Source: CAZTAK01 sp964611585 (lineage in GTDB: Bacteria; Pseudomonadota; Alphaproteobacteria; SHVP01). Taken from it: DNA of 16,723 nucleotides. Every line of letters starts with the position of its first letter. The first letter of the stretch is position 1. The notes beneath the pieces are model-generated. The model was not told where the DNA came from, ran no database searches, and saw only the letters and a list, made by a program, of their open reading frames with translations. This document shows, piece after piece, positions 1 to 7,152 of this stretch. The stretch is from assembly GCA_964611585.1 (NCBI GenBank), contig CAZTAK010000059.1, positions 1 through 16,723 of the forward strand, written 5' to 3'. Both the position numbers and the translations under genes were made by a program.

Positions 1-260
1 CGGTACTGCCGCTCGATTCGGCGATCCAGTCGAACCTGCGCGACACGACGACGCGTGTGCTGGCGAGCCTGACGCCGCGCGAGGAAAGGGTCTTACGGAT
101 GCGCTTTGGCATCGGCATGAACACCGACCATACCTTGGAAGAAGTCGGCCAGCAGTTCAGCGTCACGCGCGAACGCATCCGCCAGATCGAGGCGAAGGCG
201 CTCAGGAAACTCAAGCACCCGAGCCGGAGCCGGAAATTGCGGAGTTTTCTGGATAATTGA
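1..260 (+). CDS. rpoD: RNA polymerase primary sigma factor, C-terminal end (partial)
   Basis: This is the 3' end of the housekeeping sigma-70 factor. The gene enters from the left edge; the frame begins with the codon at position 3 and stops with TGA at 258-260. It holds sigma region 4: 'LTPREERVLRMRFGIG' is the start of region 4.1/4.2. 'TLEEVGQQFSVTRERIRQIE' is the helix-turn-helix of region 4.2, which reads the -35 promoter element. The ending 'HPSRSRKLRSFLDN' is the usual RpoD C-terminus. The His-containing 'HTLEEVGQQFSVTRERIRQIEAKALRKL' pattern separates it from RpoH and ECF sigma factors. It is an essential core gene and marks the left edge as ordinary chromosome. An intrinsic terminator lies about 70 bp after the stop. 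Confidence 0.95.
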   Translation, partial: VLPLDSAIQSNLRDTTTRVLASLTPREERVLRMRFGIGMNTDHTLEEVGQQFSVTRERIRQIEAKALRKLKHPSRSRKLRSFLDN

Positions 261-330
261 CCTGCGCTGAATACAAAGCGCGACCCTGCCCCAAGCGTAG
301 TAGGGGCGGCGGAGGCGGCGAAACAAGAAA

Positions 331-363
331 AAGCCGGGCCCGAAAGGGTCCAGCTTCTTTTTG
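331..363 (+). terminator. Rho-independent terminator of rpoD
   Basis: Two 11-base arms (331-341 and 346-356) close on a GAAA tetraloop at 342-345. The arms pair with one C-A mismatch and one G-U wobble, and are followed by C and a run of five T (358-362). The position, 70 bp behind the rpoD stop, fits termination of that transcript. Confidence 0.8.
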
Positions 364-463
364 TTGCAGTTCTTGGGGTTACGAACAAGATCCCCAAATA
401 TCGGATTCTATTGATCTTTCAAAACGTGCCCCTCTCCACAACCTGTGATAGCGTCAATTTGGA

Positions 464-1150
464 ATGTGTCGTGTGAATATTGGAGGCGGATGTGGAGAGC
501 GAATTTTGTTGGACAAAAATGGGAGCGGAGGCAGGAGAAGGCCTCGACGCCATACTTCGCCGAAAGGAATTGGAGCGTCAATCGACCGAAGGAATATTTT
601 GGGGGGAGTAGGTAATAGTCCATGTAAAGCGGTTCGTTCTTGGGCACAAAGGGTCTCAAAAGATAAATCTGCTCCGGTCTATTTCACTTCGATCTTGGGC
701 GCGCCCAAAATTTCTGATTCCAACCCTATCGGTGTACGTATTTGGACTAAATATGTTACCGGCGCTGGAGATCATTGTCTCCCCGAAGGAGTTGTAGTTA
801 CTTCGAAAATGTCAAAAAACAAACATCATTTCGCGCTTGTCTGTCGCTCGGACAAAGCCTTGGAGCTGGCCAATCTAGGCCGGTTTTTCGGGACACAATA
901 TCAGAATGGGGAGACAGGAAATCCGATTGAGTCTAGCCAAACGGTTGCGGTCGCGCGTCGTGCGAACTCCGAGACCTCTGGCCGCGAATATCAAGTATCT
1001 TTCGCTTCGGAACTAGTTGAACCATACGGGGTAAAACTTGTTGGGGGACGTGAGTTGGTACGAACTGAAATTTCGGCGCTTGAAGACGCTCATAGGGAGA
1101 TACGATCTTCTGAAGACTGGTTGAAATTTGCATCCAATCTGCGAAGTTAA
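464..1150 (+). CDS. Orphan hypothetical protein in an AT-richer island
   Basis: An open frame of 228 codons runs from ATG at 464 to TAA at 1148-1150. I do not recognise the product. The first ~70 residues are rich in Gly, Arg and Ser and do not look like a folded protein. The part after about residue 68 ('SAPVYFTSILGAPKIS' onward) and the charged C-terminus 'EISALEDAHREIRSSEDWLK' look more like a real protein. An internal in-frame ATG at 809 would give a 113-residue protein. No Shine-Dalgarno precedes 464. No membrane segment or known catalytic motif is visible. Base composition is clearly lower in GC than rpoD and the downstream GMC gene, which suggests acquired or decaying DNA. It could equally be a chance frame. 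Confidence 0.35.
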   Translation: MCRVNIGGGCGERILLDKNGSGGRRRPRRHTSPKGIGASIDRRNILGGVGNSPCKAVRSWAQRVSKDKSAPVYFTSILGAPKISDSNPIGVRIWTKYVTGAGDHCLPEGVVVTSKMSKNKHHFALVCRSDKALELANLGRFFGTQYQNGETGNPIESSQTVAVARRANSETSGREYQVSFASELVEPYGVKLVGGRELVRTEISALEDAHREIRSSEDWLKFASNLRS

Positions 1151-1252
1151 ATGGCGAACGTAAAGAAGGCTGAGCAGCATTAGAGTGGTTTCGCGCTGCA
1201 GTCGAATCAGTAAATATTTCACGGTGTTCTGTTCTAAAATGTGTGTCCGAGA

Positions 1253-2854
1253 ATGACCCCCCACCACATCGTCATCGGCGCCGGTTCGGCGGGCTCGGTG
1301 CTCGCGGCGCGGCTATCGGAAGACCGCGACGTGCATGTGCTTCTGCTCGAGGCCGGCGGGCGCGACCGGCACCCGGCGATCCACATTCCGATCCTCGCCG
1401 GGCTCGCCTATTTTGTTAAGTCGATCAACTGGGGCTACGACACCGAGCCCGAACCGCATCTCGACGGGCGCTCGATCCACTGGCCGCGCGGGCGGGTGCT
1501 GGGCGGCTCGGGCTCGATCAACGGCATGATGTACATCCGCGGCCACCGCAACGATTACGACACCTGGGCGCAGATGGGGAACACGGGCTGGGACTACGAG
1601 AGCGTGCTGCCCTATTTCAAGCGCACCGAACACCACGCAGACCGGCGCGACGAATACCACGGCGCGGACGGCGAATGGCAGGTCCAGCGCGCGTACTCCG
1701 ACAATCCGCTCTATCACGCCTTCTTCGGCGCCTGCGAACAGGCGGGCTACCAGCGCACCACCGATTTCAACGGCGAAAGCCAAGAAGGCTTCAACTGGCA
1801 CGAATTCAACATCAAGAATGGACGCCGCCATTCGACCGCGCGGGCGCTGCTGCACCCCGCACTTCGGCGGGCGAACCTGCGCGTCGAGACGCGCGCGCAG
1901 GCGCGAAGAATTCTGTTCGAGGGCAAGCGCGCCGTCGGCGTCGAATACGAGCAAGCGGGCGCGATCAAGACCGCGCGCTGCACCGGCGAGGTGATCCTTT
2001 GCGGCGGTGCCGTCAACTCGCCGCAGCTGCTGGAGCTGTCGGGCGTCGGCGACGGCGAACGGCTTAAAAGTGTCGGCGTCGAGGTCGCGCACCACCTGCC
2101 GGGCGTCGGCGAGAACATGCACGATCATCTCGGCATCTACGTGCAATACAACTGCACCGAGCCGGTGACGATGTACCGCTGGTTCCGCCCCGACCGCGCC
2201 GTCCTGATGATGCTTCAGGTGATCTTTTTGCGCTCGGGCGTGGGCGCGTCGTTGCCGCTCGAAGCCGGGCTGATCACCCGCACCCGGCCCGAACTCGACC
2301 AGCCCAACGTGAAGATTTCGCTGGTGCCGGGGCTCTCGCTCGATACGACGCAAAAAGGGCAGGGGCGCAACGGCTTTCTCATTCACACCTATCAGCTGCG
2401 CCCCGAAAGCCGCGGCACCGTCCACATCACCTCGGCCGATCCGAAGGCGAAACCGGCGATGTGCGCCAATTATCTCGCCGCCGAATCCGATCGGCTCTGC
2501 ATGCGCGAGGCGTTCAAGCTGGTGCGCGATCTTTTTGCCCAGGCCGCGTTCAAGCCCTGGCTCGGCGAGCCGATTTCGCCCACGGCCGAAGTGCAGACCG
2601 ACGACCAGATCGACGCCTGGATCCGCGCCAACGCGAGCACCGTGTTTCACCCGGTCGGCTCGTGCAAGATGGGGCCCGGCAGGGACGCAATGGCGGTGGT
2701 CGGGCCCGACCTGCGGGTGCACGGCCTTGAATCGTTACGGGTCGCCGACGCCTCGATCATGCCGGCGATCATGTCGGGCAATACCCAGGCGCCGGCGGTG
2801 ATGATCGCGGAAAAGGCCGCCGACCTGATCCGCGGGCGCACGCTTTCCGGTTAG
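1253..2854 (+). CDS. GMC-family FAD-dependent oxidoreductase (choline dehydrogenase-like)
   Basis: A 533-residue flavoprotein of the glucose-methanol-choline family, which oxidises alcohols with FAD as hydride acceptor. The N-terminus carries the Rossmann dinucleotide motif GAGSAG (residues 9-14). GMC signature 1 (PRGRVLGGSGSINGM) starts at residue 78, and signature 2 (GGAVNSPQLLELSG) covers 251-264. The catalytic His is H466 in 'HPVGSC' and the partner Asn is N510 in 'SGNTQAP', with the usual 44-residue spacing. The length matches BetA-like choline dehydrogenases and the alcohol dehydrogenase AlkJ group; the substrate cannot be told from sequence. I chose ATG 1253 because the Rossmann strand begins eight residues later, as normal for the family; an in-frame GTG lies at 1241. 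No signal peptide is seen, so it is probably cytoplasmic or peripheral to the inner membrane. It stands alone, with no BetB or transporter beside it. Confidence 0.9.
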   Translation: MTPHHIVIGAGSAGSVLAARLSEDRDVHVLLLEAGGRDRHPAIHIPILAGLAYFVKSINWGYDTEPEPHLDGRSIHWPRGRVLGGSGSINGMMYIRGHRNDYDTWAQMGNTGWDYESVLPYFKRTEHHADRRDEYHGADGEWQVQRAYSDNPLYHAFFGACEQAGYQRTTDFNGESQEGFNWHEFNIKNGRRHSTARALLHPALRRANLRVETRAQARRILFEGKRAVGVEYEQAGAIKTARCTGEVILCGGAVNSPQLLELSGVGDGERLKSVGVEVAHHLPGVGENMHDHLGIYVQYNCTEPVTMYRWFRPDRAVLMMLQVIFLRSGVGASLPLEAGLITRTRPELDQPNVKISLVPGLSLDTTQKGQGRNGFLIHTYQLRPESRGTVHITSADPKAKPAMCANYLAAESDRLCMREAFKLVRDLFAQAAFKPWLGEPISPTAEVQTDDQIDAWIRANASTVFHPVGSCKMGPGRDAMAVVGPDLRVHGLESLRVADASIMPAIMSGNTQAPAVMIAEKAADLIRGRTLSG

Positions 2855-2988
2855 AGCATTATCCGAACGGATTGAACCGGTGCGGTTCAAGCCCTTCGGG
2901 CAGCATTGCTCACCGCGTCGGGAAGCTGGAACCGTTATATCCGTTCGGTGATCGCCGCAAGCGGTTTCACCTGAACGGATGCTGCTCT
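2853..2988 (+). repeat. Palindromic intergenic element with AGAGC-type ends
   Basis: This 136-bp segment starts inside the stop codon of the GMC gene. Its ends are an imperfect 13-bp inverted repeat: AGAGCATTATCCG at 2853-2865 against CGGATGCTGCTCT at 2976-2988. Inside is a perfect 8-bp stem, TTGAACCG / CGGTTCAA, at 2872-2879 and 2883-2890 with a 3-base loop. A second small hairpin, GCCC-TTC-GGGC, lies at 2891-2901. The layout is that of the short palindromic elements scattered through alphaproteobacterial genomes. The inner hairpins may also help stop the GMC transcript, but there is no T-run. Confidence 0.55.
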
Positions 2989-3495
2989 GGCGCCCGGCGC
3001 CATTGCCGCCGCCCTCGACTGAGCCCGCAAATGGGCCCGCACGCAAATGGGCCCGCGAACGAACGGGCGGGAACCGGCGCTTCTCCTCTCTGGTAGTGCG
3101 CGAAGCAAAGACGCAAAGGTTTCCTTCGTCCGCGAGATCGCAGCGGGCGCGGCGGCGGATACTCACGGGCAAGGACGCTTGGGACCGGGCGGGGAGCGGG
3201 CGCGTTTCCAGCCCAGACGCAAATATCTTCTTCTCGCGCGTGGTCGGAGAGGGGCCGGCGATGAATCCCGGCGGCGCCGGGCGGGGCGTGGGAAACGACT
3301 GCCGGCGCGAGAATTTCATCGTCTCAACCGCGCCCCCCTTTCGTCACTCCGGCGCAGGCTTTACCATGGCACGTGCGCGGCCGCGCCCGGGGGAGGCGGG
3401 CCGCGTTGCCGACTCCGTTGCTGTTTTCGCCCCGCCCCCCAAGGCACTAGCCCAAGGCCGTAACCCGAGACCCCTTTGTTGTTCCGATCGATCGA
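2989..3495. other. Gene-poor spacer between GMC gene and first MFS gene
   Basis: About 500 bp without a convincing gene. A 14-bp unit CGCAAATGGGCCCG occurs twice in tandem at 3026-3039 and 3042-3055 (16-bp period). Frames that cross this stretch translate to Arg/Ala/Gly-rich sequence with no domain, and the longest continues only as a shadow over the MFS gene. The promoter of the MFS operon should lie in the right part, but no clear -35/-10 pair is visible. Confidence 0.5.
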
Positions 3496-4755
3496 ATGCC
3501 TGCGCGCGGGCCCGCGCCCATGACCGCCCCGCCCCGGGCCGGGTGGCTCTTTCTTGCGACGCTCGTCCTGGCGACGGCGATGGGGCCGATGGCGATGCAG
3601 TTGCTGGTGCCCTCGCTGCCGGCGGTCGCCGCCAATTTCGAGGTGCCGCTGGCGCTTGCCAACCTCAACATCTCGGTGGCGATGGTGGTGATCGCGCTCT
3701 CGACCCTCATTTACGGGCCCTTGTCCGACCGCCTCGGGCGGCGCCCGGTGATGCTGGCGGGTATCGGGATGTTTCTGACCGGAACCGCAATATCGGCGTT
3801 CGCGCCCAACGTCGGCATGCTGATCTTCGGGCGCGCCGTTCAGGCGGTTGGCGGCGCGGCCGGCCTGGTGGTGGCGCGCGCCGTGGTGCGCGACATCTAC
3901 GGCCCCGACCGCTCGGCCTCCGTCATCGCCACCCTGACGGTGTCGATGATGGCAGCGCCGATGATAGCGGTGGTGCTGGGCGGGGTGTTCACCGATTTCT
4001 TCGGCTGGCGGTTCAATTTCTATTTTGCCTTTGCCGTCGGCGCGGCGGTTGCGGCGCTGATGGCGACGGCCTTGCGCGAGACCCGGCGCGGCGAACCGCA
4101 AACCGGGTCGGCGGCGCTGGAAATGCTGCACGGCTACCGCCACCTGTTCGGCTCGAAGGTGTTCGCCGGCTACGCCCTTCAGGGCAGCTTCGGGTCGGGA
4201 ACCTTTTTCGCGTTCATGGGGGCGGCGCCCTATGTGATGGTCGAAATCCTCGACCGCCCGGCGACCGAGTTCGGCGTCTACTTCGCCATGGTGACGGTGG
4301 TTTTCATGGCCGCCAATTTCGTCGGCGGGCGGCTTTCGTTGCGTTTCGGAACCGCGCGCATGGTGCTGGCGGGCGGCATCTGGTCGCTTGTCGCGGCCCT
4401 GTTGGGTGTGATCTGGCTGGCCACCGGCGAGCTTGGCGTGTTCATGCTGTTCGCCACTTCGGGCGCGATTTCGATTGGCAACGGCGTGGCGATGCCCTCG
4501 ACCCAGGCCGGGGCGCTCAATGTAATGCCGCACTATGCCGGCACGGCTTCGGGCGCGGCGGCCTTCATCCAGACCATGATGGGGGCGGTATTCGCGCAGG
4601 TCTCGGGGTCGCTGGTGGGGGGGAGCGCAATGCCGCTGTTCGTAACGATGCTGGTGGCGACCGGCATCGGGTTCTTCTTCTCGACCTGGCCGACACTCTT
4701 CCGGGACCGGACGCCGGCGGCGTTCGTTCCCCATGAGGCGGCCGGCAAAGACTAG
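3496..4755 (+). CDS. MFS multidrug-type efflux transporter, Bcr/CflA-like (copy 1)
   Basis: A 419-residue inner-membrane transporter of the DHA1 branch of the major facilitator superfamily, with about 12 hydrophobic segments. The loop 2-3 motif A reads 'GPLSDRLGRRPV' at residues 74-85. The stretch 'AGLVVARAVVRDIYGPDRSAS' in the fourth and fifth segments is characteristic of the Bcr/CflA drug-resistance family (H+-coupled export of small hydrophobic drugs or amino-acid-like solutes). Length is normal for the family. ATG at 3496 gives a short Pro-rich leader; ATG at 3520 (residue 9) is an equally good start, since the first membrane segment begins after it. Neither has a strong Shine-Dalgarno. 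A paralogue follows 144 bp downstream on the same strand. The exported compound is unknown. Confidence 0.88.
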   Translation: MPARGPAPMTAPPRAGWLFLATLVLATAMGPMAMQLLVPSLPAVAANFEVPLALANLNISVAMVVIALSTLIYGPLSDRLGRRPVMLAGIGMFLTGTAISAFAPNVGMLIFGRAVQAVGGAAGLVVARAVVRDIYGPDRSASVIATLTVSMMAAPMIAVVLGGVFTDFFGWRFNFYFAFAVGAAVAALMATALRETRRGEPQTGSAALEMLHGYRHLFGSKVFAGYALQGSFGSGTFFAFMGAAPYVMVEILDRPATEFGVYFAMVTVVFMAANFVGGRLSLRFGTARMVLAGGIWSLVAALLGVIWLATGELGVFMLFATSGAISIGNGVAMPSTQAGALNVMPHYAGTASGAAAFIQTMMGAVFAQVSGSLVGGSAMPLFVTMLVATGIGFFFSTWPTLFRDRTPAAFVPHEAAGKD

Positions 4756-4826
4756 GCCGGACCTTCGCCCGCTATCGGGTGCCGGCCCGGCCGCGCTATC
4801 ATCGCAACCGGGGGCGCCCTAACACC

Positions 4827-4907
4827 ATGACGAGACGAACGATGACCTTTTCACCGGCCGTGCCCGGCGTGCCGGCGTTCACGCGGCCACGGTGCCCCGA
4901 TGCCTGA
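4827..4907 (+). CDS. Possible 26-residue leader peptide overlapping the second MFS start
   Basis: A small frame starts with ATG at 4827 and stops with TGA at 4905-4907. It overlaps the ATG of the second MFS gene (4900) by 8 bases. This geometry would allow translational coupling, or a leader peptide that controls the exporter. The product (MTRRTMTFSPAVP...) has no recognisable motif and there is no good Shine-Dalgarno, so it may be a chance frame. Confidence 0.2.
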   Translation: MTRRTMTFSPAVPGVPAFTRPRCPDA

Positions 4908-6117
4908 GGCGGCGGCCGCAGTCACCCGCGCGTTCCTGGTGACCATGGTGGCGGTAACGTCGACCGGGCCGCTGGCGATGCAGTTGTTCGTACCCGGGCT
5001 GCCGGCGATTGCAAACGAATTCGAAGTCTCCCAGGGCGTCGCCAACCTGGCGCTAAGCCTGTCGTTTCTGTCGATCGGGGTGGCGACACTTTTCTATGGT
5101 CCGCTCGCCGACCGGTTCGGTCGCCGGCCCGTGCTGCTCGCGGGGCTCGGGTTGTTTCTGGTCGGGACCGCGATCAGTGCGTTTGCGCCTTCGGCCGAGA
5201 TTCTGATCGGCGGGCGCATTCTTCAGGCGGGCGGCAGCGCCGCGGGCTTGGTCGTCAGCCGCGCCCTGGTGCGCGACATCTTCGGTCCCGAGCGCGCCGC
5301 CAGCGTGATCGCCTACCTCACCCTCGCGATGGTGGTGGCGCCGATGATGGCGTTGATTCTGGGCGGATTCATCGTCGATTTCTGGGGCTGGCGATGGACG
5401 TTCGCCTTTTCGCTGGCGTTCGGCGTGGTGGTCATTGCGGCTGTCCTCAAGACGGTGCCCGAAACCAATCCCGGCGCCGTTTCACAAGGCCCGGCGGCAA
5501 TGCTGGTCAACTACGGGCGTCTGCTGCGCTCGCCCGCGTTCACCGGCTATGCGCTCAACGCCGGTCTCACGGCGGGAACGTTCTTTGCGTTCATGGCGGC
5601 GGCACCGGTGCTGATGATTCAGGTGATGCAGCGCCCGGCGGTCGAATTCGGGCTCTATTTCTCGCTCGTTTCGGTCGCCTACATGGGCGCCAGTTTCGCC
5701 GCCGGACGGTACTCGGAACGCATCGGGATTCCGCGCATGGTGGTGGGCGGGGCGGCGTTTGCGGTGGTCTCGGCGGTGGCCGGGGCGGTGTGGCTGGTGG
5801 TGGGCGGACTGAACCCGCTGGCGCTGTTCGTGACCGCGACCCTGGTGGCGCTGGGCAACGGGATCTCGATACCGAACGCTCACGCCGGCGCGATCAACAC
5901 CGCCCCGCAGCTCGCCGGCACGGCCTCGGCGGGAACCGCGTTCCTGACAATGTTTTCCGGGTTCTTGTTCGCCCAGGGGGTGGCGGAATTCGCCGACGGA
6001 ACCGTGGTGCCGGTGCTTGTCGCCATGGTCGGCGGCAGTATCGGCGCGCTCGTCGCCGGTCTCGTGCCGGTGCTGGTCCGCGCCCGGGCCGTGGCCGCGC
6101 CCGCCGCCGGCGAGTGA
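4900..6117 (+). CDS. MFS multidrug-type efflux transporter, Bcr/CflA-like (copy 2)
   Basis: A 405-residue membrane transporter, clearly paralogous to the gene just upstream. Shared blocks include 'GTAISAFAP', 'RALVRDIFGPERAASVIA' and 'GTFFAFMAAAP'. Motif A is 'GPLADRFGRRPV' at residues 67-78. It belongs to the DHA1/Bcr-CflA group, with about 12 membrane segments and normal length. The start at 4900 puts the first membrane helix directly after a short N-terminus, as in copy 1. The two copies probably arose by tandem duplication and have diverged; each has a full-length frame, so both may be functional with different substrates. The gene downstream starts only 5 bp after this stop, so the two are very likely on one transcript. 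Confidence 0.88.
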   Translation: MPEAAAAVTRAFLVTMVAVTSTGPLAMQLFVPGLPAIANEFEVSQGVANLALSLSFLSIGVATLFYGPLADRFGRRPVLLAGLGLFLVGTAISAFAPSAEILIGGRILQAGGSAAGLVVSRALVRDIFGPERAASVIAYLTLAMVVAPMMALILGGFIVDFWGWRWTFAFSLAFGVVVIAAVLKTVPETNPGAVSQGPAAMLVNYGRLLRSPAFTGYALNAGLTAGTFFAFMAAAPVLMIQVMQRPAVEFGLYFSLVSVAYMGASFAAGRYSERIGIPRMVVGGAAFAVVSAVAGAVWLVVGGLNPLALFVTATLVALGNGISIPNAHAGAINTAPQLAGTASAGTAFLTMFSGFLFAQGVAEFADGTVVPVLVAMVGGSIGALVAGLVPVLVRARAVAAPAAGE

Positions 6118-6122
6118 GCGCG

Positions 6123-6815
6123 ATGGCCCCGCGTACCCTTGTCGATGACGGTATCCGGCGCGAAGACCTCACCGAAGAACGCATCGCCAAATGGATCCGC
6201 GAAACCGGTATGCGCGAGCTGGTTCACTTTCTGAGTTTCGAGGAACGCGAGACAAGCCGGACCGCGGCGCTCGCGCGCCTGCCTGCCGGCGAAGACCTGT
6301 GGGTGTTCGGGTACGGATCGCTGATGTGGAACCCGGCCATGCATACCGCCGAGCGCCGCGCCGGGCTGATCCACGGTTGGCACCGCACGTTCTGCCTGTG
6401 GGTACCGGGCGGGCGCGGTTCGCCCGAGAACCCCGGTTTGATGCTGGGGCTCGACCGGGGCGGGTCGTGCCGGGGCATCGTCTGGCGGATCGCCGCGGAC
6501 GGGATTGCCTCTGAAACCGTAATCCTGTGGCGGCGCGAAATGATCGGTGACGGCTACCGGCCGCGCTGGGTCAAGGTCGCGACCGAGCAGGGCGACGTTA
6601 CCGCCATCACATTCGTTGCCAACACCGATCACCCGCGCTATGCGCGCGATCTCTCGACAGAGAAACTGGTGCGCACGCTAGCGACCGCCGAAGGCCGCCT
6701 CGGCCGGTCCCGGGACTATCTGCACAACACGGTCCTGCACCTCGACGAACTCGGGATCGCCGACGGGCCGATGCATCGGCTGCTGACGCAGGTCGACGCC
6801 TACGACGGCGGCTGA
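6123..6815 (+). CDS. chaC: ChaC-like gamma-glutamylcyclotransferase
   Basis: A 230-residue protein of the ChaC/GGCT fold. In this family the enzyme splits the gamma-glutamyl group of glutathione to 5-oxoproline and Cys-Gly in the cytoplasm. The substrate-binding loop 'FGYGSLMWNP' spans residues 62-71. 'WRREMIGDGYRPRWV' (136-150) matches the conserved region with the catalytic Glu, probably E139. The C-terminal 'RDYLHNTVLHLDELGI' also fits bacterial ChaC proteins, and total length equals E. coli ChaC. The start at 6123 is 5 bp after the stop of the second MFS transporter, which points to co-transcription. Linkage of two exporters with glutathione turnover may suggest a detoxification or redox role; that link is inference. 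Confidence 0.88.
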   Translation: MAPRTLVDDGIRREDLTEERIAKWIRETGMRELVHFLSFEERETSRTAALARLPAGEDLWVFGYGSLMWNPAMHTAERRAGLIHGWHRTFCLWVPGGRGSPENPGLMLGLDRGGSCRGIVWRIAADGIASETVILWRREMIGDGYRPRWVKVATEQGDVTAITFVANTDHPRYARDLSTEKLVRTLATAEGRLGRSRDYLHNTVLHLDELGIADGPMHRLLTQVDAYDGG

Positions 6816-6851
6816 AACCCAGGAGTGCTGCGACCTCCATTCCGACGCCCG

Positions 6852-6880
6852 TTCCGGCCCCTCGGGTTTTGCGCTAGTCT
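6852..6880 (+). promoter_or_regulatory. Weak candidate promoter of the CAU tRNA
   Basis: TTCCGG at 6852-6857 and TAGTCT at 6875-6880 are separated by 17 bp and lie 22 bp before the tRNA. The spacing is right, but the -35 box is poor. I list it because a single tRNA gene needs its own promoter here. Confidence 0.25.
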
Positions 6881-6902
6881 AGGGCCGCACGACTGCCCTC
6901 AA

Positions 6903-6979
6903 GGGCCCGTAGTTCAATTGGTTAGAACCCGCCGCTCATAACGGCGTTGTTGCAGGTTCGAGTCCTGCCGGGCCCACCA
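6903..6979 (+). tRNA. tRNA with CAU anticodon (Ile2-type or elongator Met)
   Basis: A complete 77-base tRNA with encoded CCA. The 7-bp acceptor stem GGGCCCG / CGGGCCC is perfect. The D stem is GTTC / GAAC around the loop AATTGGTTA. The anticodon arm is CGCCG-CTCATAA-CGGCG, giving anticodon CAU, and the T arm is GCAGG-TTCGAGT-CCTGC. All stems pair fully. Since position 1 pairs with position 72, it is not the initiator. The acceptor stem and 'CTCATAACGG' look more like the tRNA-Ile2 (lysidine-modified, reads AUA) than the elongator tRNA-Met of this group, but sequence alone does not settle it. The D stem has the paired change GTTC/GAAC in place of the usual GCTC/GAGC. Confidence 0.95.
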
Positions 6980-7152
6980 CTCCTCCTCCGTCGACTAGGT
7001 AAAATGGGGTTTGCGAGTGTCCGCTAATATCCGTTAATGATCCTAGCGAATGGACGGGATTGGGCTTGACTCGACGGGCATTGCCGCGCCGCGTCGTACC
7101 GTTTGATTCGGCAAATAGAACCGCGCAGACTGATCGAGGGGCGGCGCAATCG

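Noticed and set aside
1313..2722. A 469-codon minus-strand frame opposite the GMC gene
   Set aside because: Shadow of the GMC coding sequence caused by GC-biased third positions. No motif.
2979..4736. A 585-codon plus-strand frame over the first MFS gene
   Set aside because: It reads Arg/Gly/Ala-rich sequence in the wrong frame. The MFS frame (3496-4755) has clear membrane segments and motif A.
6980..7060. Integrated element at the 3' end of the CAU tRNA
   Set aside because: No integrase and no repeat of the tRNA 3' end could be found downstream in the window.
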